Of a DNA stretch of 9,225 bases, positions 1 to 5,781 are shown piece by piece. The position numbers and the translations under genes are program-made. The DNA is from Pseudomonadota bacterium (lineage in GTDB: Bacteria > Pseudomonadota > Gammaproteobacteria > Steroidobacterales > Steroidobacteraceae), in NCBI GenBank assembly GCA_021838065.1, contig JAKCEJ010000095.1:1-9225 (forward strand), read 5' to 3'. Below the pieces are notes generated by a model that worked only from the letters and a program-made list of their open reading frames with translations, was not told the origin of the DNA and did no database searches. How positions within the stretch are numbered: position 1 is the stretch's first letter; each line of letters opens with the position of its first letter.

Positions 1-92
1 AGCGCATCATCCTGCCCTACGCGGTCTGCGACACGTTCTCGAATTTCGCGACGATCGAGATCGCCAGTCTGATACGTGCGATGGTGCCCTGA
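1..92 (+). CDS. C-terminal end of an unrecognised protein (cut by left edge)
   Basis: A reading frame enters from the left edge (first full codon at 3) and stops at TGA 90-92, giving 29 residues. They begin RIILPYAVCDTFSNF and end IRAMVP. The composition (hydrophobic strand, then PYAVCDTF, then a short amphipathic helix) looks like the natural end of a globular enzyme. I do not recognise the family. The opposite strand is also open here, but that frame is the non-homologous read-through of the Crp/Fnr remnant, so the plus frame is the better reading. No start or upstream context is visible. Confidence 0.45.
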   Translation, partial: RIILPYAVCDTFSNFATIEIASLIRAMVP

Positions 93-206
93 GCAGACCT
101 GTTTGCCCGATACCTGTCGGCCTCGGGCACTCTGGCCGTACCGATCATGAGGCGCACCGCGCGCCAGGGATCTACGCCCCGCGGGCCTGCGCGTGGGGCC
201 CAGAGC

Positions 207-719
207 CGGCAGCAGGCGATCGATCTCCCTCTTGACCACCGCGGAGCACTCGCAGCACGGCTGTTCCAGCCGCGGCCGGTTCAGCACCGTGATGCGGCCG
301 CGGATATAACGGATGACGCCGATTTTCTGCAGCTTGCCGGCGCCTTCGGTGACGCCCTCGCGGCGAACACCCAGCATGTTCGCGATGAGCTCCTGGGTCA
401 TGGCCAACTGATTGCTGGGCAGCCGGTCAAGAGACAACAGCAGCCAACGACACAGCGGCTGCTCGACGGAGTAGTGCCGGTTGCAGACTGCAGTCTGAGC
501 CATCTGCATCAGCAGCGCTTGCGTGTAGCGCCGCAGCAGCTGCTGCAGCTCGCCGTTGCGGTGGAATTCATCCTTGAGCTTCTGCCCGATCAACCGGTAC
601 GCGTACCCAGCGCTCTGCACGATGGCCCGGCTCAGAGTGGTCTCACCGCCCATGAACAGCGCCACCCCGATCAAGCCCTCGTTGCCCACCACCAAGATCT
701 CCGCCGAGGCACCGTCCTC
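207..719 (-). pseudogene. Crp/Fnr-type transcriptional regulator, 5'-truncated remnant
   Basis: Read on the minus strand from 719, this frame gives about 171 residues of a Crp/Fnr-like regulator. It starts inside the N-terminal sensor domain (EDGASAEILVVGNEGLIG, then FMGGETTLSRAIVQSAG). It continues through the dimerisation helix (RRYTQALLMQMAQTAVCNRH) and the winged helix-turn-helix (MTQELIANMLGVRREGVTEG, then GVIRYIRGRITVLNRPRLE). It ends with the family's Cys-containing tail (CCECSAVVKREIDRLLP). Known members are about 230-240 residues, so some 60-70 N-terminal residues and the start codon are missing; homology stops at about 719, where the plus-strand amidohydrolase begins. After LLP (207) the frame stays open to the left edge with no family resemblance, so the native stop also seems lost. 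Family assignment is from recalled motifs; loss of function is inferred from the missing start and promoter. Confidence 0.75.
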
Positions 720-1898
720 TCCGACCGGCTGACCGGCCCGGCGGAGATACTCATCGAGAACGACCGCATCAGCGAGATCGCGCCCGCGGTGCACCGGCCA
801 TCCGGTGCACCGCTCATCGATCTGCTGGATCGGACTGTGAGCCCCGGCCTCATCGAGGCTCATGTTCACCTGACGATGAATGCCGGCAATCTGCCCATGC
901 AGACGCTCGCATCATCCGCGGCCAAGGCGCTCAAGGGATTGAGCACGGCCCGCGAATACATGCGCTACGGCTTCACGACCTTGCGGGATCTTGGCAGTGC
1001 CGATCCCGTTTTCCCGGCCGTGGATCTGCGCAACGCGCTTGCCGCCGGCATCGTCGACGGTCCGCGGCTCATCGTCGCCGCGCACATCATCAGCGCGTCA
1101 GGCGATCACGGCGACCTGCGCGGATTCTACGGCTCCCGCTGCGCACTGCCGGCCTCCGCAATCGCGGGCGATCCGGGCAGCATCAAAGCACTGGTGCGCC
1201 GTGAGCACACTTTCGGCAGCGACTGGATCAAGACCACGAATACCGGAGGTTACTTCAGCCTCGGCGACGATCCGGAACGGCTCACTTGGTTCGATGAAGA
1301 AATGGATGTTCTGGTCGCTACGGCGCGCCAACTGGGAATGCCGGTGGCCGTGCACACCGACGCCGCCGCAGGCGGCCGGCAGGCGATCCGTGCCGGCGCC
1401 AGAAGTCTCGAGCGCGCGTATCTAATCGATGCCGAGGCGATTGCAATGGCCGAGAAGGTCGGCACCTGGGTCGTGCCCACGATGCAAATGACCCAGGAAG
1501 ATCTGCACTCACTGCACGCCCACACGCGGCCCTGCCAAGCGGTATGGAAATTCAGCCGGGACAACGGACAGATCGTCGAATCCGAGCGCCTGATTGCGAA
1601 GAGCGAAGTGAACATCGCCTACGGCACCGACTGCGGCATGTTTCCCTTCAGCCACGGCATCCTGGAATTTCAGGCCATAGTGGCGGCAGGCATCCGGCCG
1701 GTACGCGCACTCAAGGCCGCAACCAGCGTCGCAGCCGAGCTGCTCGGGCGTGGCGATATTGGCGCACTCACCGTTGGGAAGTTCGCCGACATTGTCGCCA
1801 TGCCCGGGGACCCGATAGCCGACATCAGTGTCACGGCGAAAGTGGACTTCGTCATCAAGGGCGGCGTCGTCTATTGCGGGCGGGCTCCTATGAGCTGA
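711..1898 (+). pseudogene. Imidazolonepropionase-like amidohydrolase, 5'-truncated and missing a metal ligand
   Basis: This frame encodes a metal-dependent amidohydrolase of the imidazolonepropionase/prolidase-like group (COG1228 type). In order: the N-terminal beta-sandwich part (TGPAEILIENDRISEIAP), SPGLIEAHVHL with the H-x-H metal pair (codons 861-869), GFTTLRDLGS, DWIKTTNTGG with the probable bridging lysine, VAVHTDAAAGG, GTDCGMFPFSHG with the catalytic Asp, and the closing GKFADIVAMPGDP...VDFVIKGG. The C-terminus is complete (TGA 1896-1898). The 5' end is not: the signal peptide and first strand are missing, and no in-frame ATG or GTG lies at a sensible place near 711-760. The open frame continues upstream to 147 only because it reads antisense through the Crp/Fnr remnant. 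The conserved SLEHA motif reads SLERA (Arg codon 1413-1415), replacing a metal-ligand histidine. No internal stop or frameshift, so damage looks recent. Confidence 0.75.
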
Positions 1899-2202
1899 AT
1901 CCAGGGAAGGGAGAATTACGCACCAGCAGTCCGCCAATGGCACGGCGATCACACGCGAGAGCTTGCCAAGCCCGCGACCCTTTGGAAGTACAGCGGCGAA
2001 AGTACGTCGCGGATCGTAAACGCGCTAGGTGCATAAATTTCGCGCTCCGAACGCTGCAAGCCCTGCAATTGCCGGCCGGAAGGCTACTGTTGTCGGTTCC
2101 GCCACCTTCACGTCCGGTGATATTTCGGCACCGACATGATTGCACCGCCGGGACCGAATTTCGCAGTCCGATCCACCGTACTGGCAGATTTCTTTGTGGC
2201 GT
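1899..2202. other. Gene-less interval after the amidohydrolase
   Basis: About 300 bp with no frame I can assign to a family. All frames carry stops or give arginine-rich shadow translations. In the amidohydrolase frame, 45 codons after the stop run to TAA 2034-2036 and include a plausible-looking stretch (WHGDHTRELAKPATLWKYSG), preceded by a purine-rich AGGGAAGGGAG (1903-1913), but no ATG or GTG follows it. I treat the interval as eroded DNA between the amidohydrolase and the intron fossil. Whether part of it belongs to the intron's 3' flank cannot be settled from one copy. Confidence 0.5.
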
Positions 2203-2310
2203 CGAGATGTGCCGCGGCGACCGTAGGAAACCTCGCAGCCGTTGCCGCCCCTTTGGTCTGGCGGTGCCGCAATTGAGGCTCCATAGCTCCGTTGCCACAT
2301 CTCGCTCATC

Positions 2311-2343
2311 GAACCGGGCGGGCACGGTGCGTGCATCCGGCTC
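2311..2343 (-). ncRNA. Degenerate group II intron domain V
   Basis: On the minus strand the 33 bases start GAGCCGGATGCACG and end CCCGCCCGGTTC. Typical domain V of this type is a 34-nt hairpin starting GAGCCGGATG and ending CACGTCCGGTTC with a GNRA tetraloop. Here the outer stem GAGCCGG/CCGGTTC is kept, including the AGC catalytic triad, but the tetraloop is reduced to CAC and the distal strand reads CCCGCCC instead of CACGTCC. The loop loss and stem mismatches suggest an inactive ribozyme core. Confidence 0.65.
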
Positions 2344-2355
2344 TCGGACAAGACA

Positions 2356-2454
2356 TCACGCCTTCGCCCACGGAAGATTGCAGGTCGCCGCCGACAGCCG
2401 GACCAAGCCGAGCTTCTCAAACAGAAGTTCGTCAGGGAAGGCGTAGGGACCACT
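2356..2454 (-). pseudogene. C-terminal remnant of group II intron reverse transcriptase/maturase
   Basis: A 32-residue open frame ends at TGA 2358-2356 and is bounded upstream by an in-frame TGA at 2457-2455. It reads PYAFPDELLFEKLGLVRL, then a short variable stretch, and ends LPWAKA. The pattern FEKLGLVRL...WAKA followed by a stop just before domain V is how many group II intron-encoded proteins end. The reverse transcriptase, maturase and endonuclease domains are gone, so more than 90 percent of a normal protein of 400-500 residues is missing. Assignment is by recalled family pattern; the neighbouring domain V makes it much stronger than the short peptide alone. Confidence 0.65.
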
Positions 2455-2582
2455 TCAAGGTCTATCGCCGGCAAATTACGCTTGGCCTCGAAAGCGACCC
2501 GCGCGAGGGGCTCGCGGCGCGCGCGCTCCTCCAAGGGCTCATCGTCGACGGGCGCACCGTGTTGAGTCCAGGCGAGGATTGA
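2448..2582 (+). pseudogene. Orphan C-terminal gene fragment abutting the intron fossil
   Basis: From 2448 to TGA 2580-2582 the plus strand reads DHFKVYRRQITLGLESDPRE and continues through EGLAARALLQGLIVDGRTVL to the stop. The 44 residues look like a folded helical C-terminus, and about four fifths of the codons end in G or C, like neighbouring real genes. Upstream of about 2448 the same frame changes to a Ser/Arg/Pro-rich shadow translation, exactly where minus-strand intron protein similarity starts (2454). I read it as the 3' end of a gene cut when the intron or a later deletion joined these segments. I do not recognise the family. Confidence 0.4.
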
Positions 2583-2644
2583 AGTTTGTGGGCCAGTCAT
2601 TCGCTGGCTCCGGCTGTCCTGCTGAAGGGTGCAGAAACAGGGTA

Positions 2645-2718
2645 TCGGGGTGAGAGGATTTGAACCTCCGGCATCTGCGTCCCAAACGCAGCGCTCTACC
2701 AGGCTGAGCTACACCCCG
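2645..2718 (-). tRNA. tRNA-Pro(TGG)
   Basis: The minus strand folds into a complete cloverleaf of 74 nt including the discriminator A: acceptor CGGGGTG/CACCCCG, D stem GCTC/GAGC, anticodon stem CTGCG/CGCAG with loop TTTGGGA (anticodon TGG, proline), and T stem GGAGG/CCTCT around TTCAAAT. CCA is not encoded. The GCTC/GAGC D stem differs from the GCGC/GCGC type in the damaged neighbour, so the two are not simple recent duplicates. It reads codons CCA and, by wobble, other CCN codons. Confidence 0.93.
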
Positions 2719-2808
2719 AGCGAAGAATTGCAGGTTGGGGATCGGAGATCGCCCCGCTCCATGACTCCTTTCCGGAGGCTACCATCAGTGCCGAGAACTG
2801 AACAGTCC

Positions 2809-2883
2809 CGGGTCAGTGCCCATAACGAACTCCCGACCCTCTGCTCCCAAAGCAGATGCGCTACCAGACTGCGCCATGCCCCG
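2809..2883 (-). pseudogene. Damaged tRNA-Pro(TGG) with broken T-arm
   Basis: The 5' two thirds are a perfect tRNA-Pro: CGGGGCA acceptor strand, D stem GCGC/GCGC, anticodon stem TCTGC/GCAGA with loop TTTGGGA (anticodon TGG), variable GGGTC, T-stem 5' strand GGGAG and TTCG. After TTCG (about 2825) the expected AAT plus CTCCC-like strand is absent; TTATGGGCAC follows and cannot pair with GGGAG. A sequence TGACCCG at 2815-2809 would still close 6 of 7 acceptor pairs, giving a total 2 nt longer than normal. So either the T-arm was scrambled in place or the gene was cut at the T-loop and the acceptor match is chance. Without a T-arm it should not yield a normal tRNA. Confidence 0.75.
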
Positions 2884-2932
2884 ATCGGTGCCGCTGCGGC
2901 CGGAATGTCCAGGCGGCAGCGCATGATATGCG

Positions 2933-2948
2933 AGAATGCGCGCATTCT
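2933..2948. promoter_or_regulatory. 16-bp perfect palindrome between tRNA-Pro and folD
   Basis: AGAATGCGCGCATTCT reads identically on both strands. It sits 25 bp before the folD ATG and about 50 bp before the 5' end of the divergent damaged tRNA gene, in the only space available for both promoters. Next to it is GCATGATATGC (2921-2931), a smaller inverted repeat containing a TATCAT hexamer on the minus strand that could be a -10 box for the tRNA genes. The palindrome could be a repressor operator or a leader hairpin for folD; the sequence alone cannot distinguish these. Confidence 0.35.
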
Positions 2949-2973
2949 GGAAGAGTCCAGGTTGAGACGCTCG

Positions 2974-3837
2974 ATGACGGCACAGGTGATTGACGGGCGT
3001 AAGCTCGCCGGCGAGGTCAAAGCGCAGGTGCGGGCATCCATCGAGGCGGCGGCGGCCCGCGGCCGCCGGCGCCCGGCGCTCGCCGTGGTGAAAGTCGGCG
3101 ACAATCCGGCATCGGATGTGTATGTGCGCAACAAGCGCAAATCCTGCGAGGAAGTCGGGATCCGCTCCGTCGCGCACGACCTGCCCCGCTCGACCTCGGA
3201 AATCGAGCTCCTCAGCCTCATCGACGGCCTCAACCGCGATCCGGCCATCGACGGCATCCTGGTCCAGCTGCCTCTGCCCGACCAGATTCAATCCACGGCA
3301 GTCATCGAGCGCATCGACCCGACCAAGGACGTCGACGGCTTTCACCCCTATAACGTCGGGCGCCTGGCGCAGCGCATCCCGCTCATCCGGCCGTGCACCC
3401 CTTACGGGATCATCAAGCTGCTCGAGCACATCGGTGCGCCCATGAAGGGCCAGCACGCGGTCATCGTCGGCGCCTCCAATATCGTCGGGCGGCCCATGGC
3501 GCTCGAGCTGCTGCTGATGGGGGCCACCACCACTGTGTGCCATCGCTTCACCGCCGATCTGGCCGCGCATGTCCGCCAGGCCGATATCCTCGTGGTGGCG
3601 GTAGGCAAGCCGGGCCTCGTACCCGGCGAATGGGTCAAGCCGGGCTCGGTGGTCATCGACGTCGGCATGAACCGCCTGGAAAGCGGCCACCTGACGGGCG
3701 ACGTGCAGTTCGAGTCCGCCTGCGCGCGCGCCGGCTGGATCACGCCGGTGCCCGGCGGCGTCGGCCCGATGACGGTGGCCATGCTGATGCACAATACCTT
3801 CGAGGCCTTCCACCGCCGCACGGAAACCGCGCGCTGA
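2974..3837 (+). CDS. folD: Bifunctional methylenetetrahydrofolate dehydrogenase/cyclohydrolase
   Basis: FolD interconverts 5,10-methylene-, 5,10-methenyl- and 10-formyl-tetrahydrofolate with NADP in the cytoplasm, feeding purine and formyl-methionine synthesis. The 287 residues match the usual FolD length. Visible signatures: VGDNPASDVYVRNKRKSCEEVGI with Lys54 at the place of the E. coli catalytic Lys54, DGILVQLPLP, DVDGFHPYNVGRL, PCTPYGI, the NADP-binding GASNIVGRPMALELL, and ITPVPGGVGPMTVAML near the C-terminus. ATG 2974 gives MTAQVIDGRKLA, the standard FolD beginning; the frame is open further upstream only through the tRNA genes. The ribosome-binding site is weak (GAG about 7 nt before ATG). 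It stands alone on the plus strand, and in relatives it is next to cysS, as here, though here cysS converges on it. Confidence 0.97.
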   Translation: MTAQVIDGRKLAGEVKAQVRASIEAAAARGRRRPALAVVKVGDNPASDVYVRNKRKSCEEVGIRSVAHDLPRSTSEIELLSLIDGLNRDPAIDGILVQLPLPDQIQSTAVIERIDPTKDVDGFHPYNVGRLAQRIPLIRPCTPYGIIKLLEHIGAPMKGQHAVIVGASNIVGRPMALELLLMGATTTVCHRFTADLAAHVRQADILVVAVGKPGLVPGEWVKPGSVVIDVGMNRLESGHLTGDVQFESACARAGWITPVPGGVGPMTVAMLMHNTFEAFHRRTETAR

Positions 3838-3866
3838 GGCGGGCCGGCTGCGCCGCGGCCTGGGCG

Positions 3867-3884
3867 GCGGCAAGCGCTTGCCGC
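3867..3884. terminator. Palindromic hairpin after folD, possible terminator
   Basis: GCGGCAAGCGCTTGCCGC is an 18-bp perfect palindrome starting 30 bp after the folD stop. As RNA it forms a 7-bp GC-rich stem with a GCGC loop. No T-run follows (GTGAACC), so it would be a weak intrinsic terminator or an RNA 3'-end stabiliser. Its position just behind folD supports a role at the end of that transcript. Confidence 0.4.
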
Positions 3885-3958
3885 GTGAACCAAGCGCCGC
3901 ACAACCGCACACACTGTTACAGCTCCGGCCGCGCCTAACTCACTACAGTACGGCTCGA

Positions 3959-3984
3959 GCGCGCCACGGCTGGAGCCGGCGCGC
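3959..3984. other. Stem-loop in the folD-cysS interval
   Basis: GCGCGCC at 3959-3965 and GGCGCGC at 3978-3984 form a perfect 7-bp inverted repeat around a 12-nt loop. The interval 3838-4321 separates two convergent genes and holds this hairpin, the palindrome at 3867 and the hairpin at 4267. In a GC-rich genome such stems arise by chance fairly often, so I give no function. Confidence 0.3.
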
Positions 3985-4014
3985 ACGGGCTGCCGCCATA
4001 GTGAGGTTGCCAGC

Positions 4015-4290
4015 ATGATCCGTTCGGTTGCCGGGAGCAGCCGATTTTGGCCCACCGCCTGCAGCGGCGAGTCTGCCGCGGCGAGCCCGGCGCAAAGCGC
4101 GGGCAGCTCGCTCATCACCGCGCTGCGCAGTCAGCTGGCCACCCCCTCCGCGGCGGCGAGTCCCACCCGCGCAGCGGCGGTCCATCACGGACATCACGGC
4201 GAAGCCGGACTCACGCTCTTAATACAGCAATTCTCGAACGATGCGAACGGTTCATCGGCCGCGGGAACGCCGCTAAACACGGCGGCGTAG
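4015..4290 (+). CDS. Doubtful small protein, 91 residues
   Basis: A frame in the otherwise empty folD-cysS interval starts at ATG 4015, with GTGAGG ending 8 nt upstream as an acceptable ribosome-binding site, and ends at TAG 4288-4290. The product is Ala/Ser-rich, begins MIRSVAGSSRFWPT, contains HHGHHGEAG near residue 60 and then a short hydrophobic segment LTLLIQQF. I recognise no family, signal peptide or membrane segment. Roughly three quarters of codons end in G or C, lower than in folD or cysS, and overlapping frames are also open, as is common at this GC. It could be a small ORFan, the remains of a gene, or chance. Confidence 0.22.
   Translation: MIRSVAGSSRFWPTACSGESAAASPAQSAGSSLITALRSQLATPSAAASPTRAAAVHHGHHGEAGLTLLIQQFSNDANGSSAAGTPLNTAA
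4267..4288 (-). terminator. Stem-loop downstream of cysS, possible terminator
   Basis: ACGCCGC (4267-4273) and GCGGCGT (4282-4288) pair perfectly around an 8-nt loop, starting 33 bp past the cysS stop on the minus strand. No U-run follows. The stem length and position fit the end of the gltX-cysS transcript. Confidence 0.35.
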
Positions 4291-4321
4291 CGTCGCGCAG
4301 AGCCCGAAACGGGGCCGCCGG

Positions 4322-5740
4322 CTAGGCGCGCCGCCAGTCGGTCACTCCGCCTGGCTTGTCCTCGAGCACCACTCCGGCGGCGGCCAGCTCGTCGCGAATC
4401 CGATCGGATTCGGCCCAGTTCTTAGCCTTGCGCGCCGCAGTCCGGGCCGCAATCCGCTGCTCGATATCCGCGTCACCGAGCACAGCGGGCGCGTGCGCAG
4501 TGTCCGCCGCAGCGCTGGCTGGCTTGCCGAGCCGCAACCAATGCTGCGCCGGAACCCCAAGCAGGCCCAGGACGCCACCCAACTCGCGCAGCCGCGCGCC
4601 GAGGGCCGCGGCCCGCGCGAGCTCACCGGCATCGCGCGCGGCGTTGATCTCGCGGGCCAGCATCTGCAGGACGGCCAGCGCTTCCGGCGTGTTGAAGTCA
4701 TCGTCCATCGCCGCCTGAAACCGCCCCGCATGCGCCGATTCAGCGGGCTCTGCATCCGGGAGCGCGCGCAGCGCCAGGTACAGCCGCTGCAGCGCCGCAT
4801 CCGCCTGCTCGAGCTGCTCGAGCGAGTAGTTGATCGGACCGCGGTAGTGACTCGAGAGCACGAAGTAGCGCAGCACCTCGGGATGCCGCAGCGTCGGCAG
4901 CACCTCACGCACGGTGAAGAAATTGCTCAACGATTTCGACATCTTCGTGTTGTCGACGTTGACGAAACCGTTGTGCATCCAGATCTCGGCGAAGCGCTCG
5001 CCCGTGGCCGCGCAGGACTGCGCGATCTCGTTCTCGTGATGCGGGAACTTCAGGTCCATGCCGCCGCCGTGGATGTCGAAATGCGCGCCCAGCAGCTCGA
5101 CCGACATCGCCGAGCACTCGATGTGCCAGCCCGGCCGGCCGCGCCCCCACGGGGAATCCCAGGCCGGCTCGTGCGGCTTGGCGTGTTTCCACAGCACAAA
5201 ATCGAGCGGGTCGCGCTTGGCCTCGTCCACCTCCACACGCGCCCCGGCGCGCAAATCCGCCAGGCGCTTGCCGGAGAGCCGGCCGTACGCGGGGAACTTC
5301 GCCACCGCGTACATCACATCACCGTTCGGCGCGACGTAGGCGTAGCCGCCCTCGATCAGCCTCTGCACCATGGCAATGATGGCCGGCACGTGCTGCGTGG
5401 CGCGCGGCTCGAAGTCCGGCCGCACGATGCCGAGGGCGGCGCAGTCCTCATGCATGGCGGCGATGAAGCGGCCGGTCAGCGCCTCGATCGGCTCGCCGTT
5501 CTCAGCGGCCCGCTTGATGATCTTGTCGTCGATGTCGGTGATGTTGCGCACGTAGGTGAGCCGGTAGCCGCTGTGGCGCACATAGCGCGCAACCACATCG
5601 AACACAATCATCATGCGCGCATGACCGATGTGCAGATAGTCGTACACCGTCATGCCGCAGACGTACATGCGGACCTCGCCCGGCACGATGGGCGTGAGCG
5701 GCTGCTTCTCTGCGGTGAGGGAGTTGTGGATTCGAATCAT
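4322..5740 (-). CDS. cysS: Cysteinyl-tRNA synthetase
   Basis: CysS charges tRNA-Cys with cysteine in the cytoplasm. The 472 residues (E. coli about 461) show the class I fold: YVCGMTVYDYLHIGHAR with zinc-ligand Cys28 and the HIGH motif at 37-40, RNITDIDDKII, WHIECSAM with zinc-ligand Cys209, HGGGMDLKFPHHENEIAQS supplying the remaining zinc ligands (His233/234, Glu237), and TKMSKSLSN with KMSKS at 265-269. A helical anticodon-binding domain follows. I prefer ATG 5740 (MIRIHNSLTAEK) because it matches the usual CysS N-terminus, but no clear ribosome-binding site precedes it. An alternative GTG at 5785 would add 15 residues and overlap the gltX stop as GTGA. With the 5740 start the gap to gltX is 41 bp, so the two are probably one operon. 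Confidence 0.96.
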   Translation of the reverse strand: MIRIHNSLTAEKQPLTPIVPGEVRMYVCGMTVYDYLHIGHARMMIVFDVVARYVRHSGYRLTYVRNITDIDDKIIKRAAENGEPIEALTGRFIAAMHEDCAALGIVRPDFEPRATQHVPAIIAMVQRLIEGGYAYVAPNGDVMYAVAKFPAYGRLSGKRLADLRAGARVEVDEAKRDPLDFVLWKHAKPHEPAWDSPWGRGRPGWHIECSAMSVELLGAHFDIHGGGMDLKFPHHENEIAQSCAATGERFAEIWMHNGFVNVDNTKMSKSLSNFFTVREVLPTLRHPEVLRYFVLSSHYRGPINYSLEQLEQADAALQRLYLALRALPDAEPAESAHAGRFQAAMDDDFNTPEALAVLQMLAREINAARDAGELARAAALGARLRELGGVLGLLGVPAQHWLRLGKPASAAADTAHAPAVLGDADIEQRIAARTAARKAKNWAESDRIRDELAAAGVVLEDKPGGVTDWRRA

Positions 5741-5781
5741 GGCTGTCAGTTCAATGGCATGTTCCGCGCCGGCGCCGGCTC

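Larger units (their letters stand above)
2203..2454 (-). mobile_element. Group II intron fossil (3' portion)
   Basis: On the minus strand three pieces follow each other in the order expected for the 3' part of a bacterial group II intron. First is the C-terminus of an intron-encoded reverse transcriptase/maturase (2454-2356). Twelve bases later comes a domain V-like sequence (2343-2311). Then a structured block is closed by CGAGATGTG (2304-2296 on the minus strand) pairing with CACATCTCG (2211-2203), with an internal CCGCC/GGCGG stem. I recall this arrangement, including the linker that reads GATGAGCGAGATGTGG after domain V, from many proteobacterial group II introns. Domains I-III and nearly all of the protein are absent, and domain V carries a deletion and substitutions, so the element should be dead. 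The 3' boundary at 2203 is set by the last paired stem and is approximate. Confidence 0.7.

Noticed and set aside
147..1898. A single 583-residue plus-strand protein
   Set aside because: Residues from 147 to about 710 are an antisense translation of Crp/Fnr coding sequence; only the part from about 711 has amidohydrolase similarity.
1899..2036. A 45-codon small protein or read-through extension after the amidohydrolase
   Set aside because: No start codon follows the purine-rich stretch and no family is recognisable.
2592..2608. Terminator for the tRNA-Pro gene (GCCAG/CTGGC hairpin)
   Set aside because: Only 5 bp of stem with a 7-nt loop and no U-run; too weak to support.
2629..2973. N-terminal extension of FolD
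   Set aside because: The extension reads through both tRNA-Pro genes; ATG 2974 gives the normal FolD start and length.
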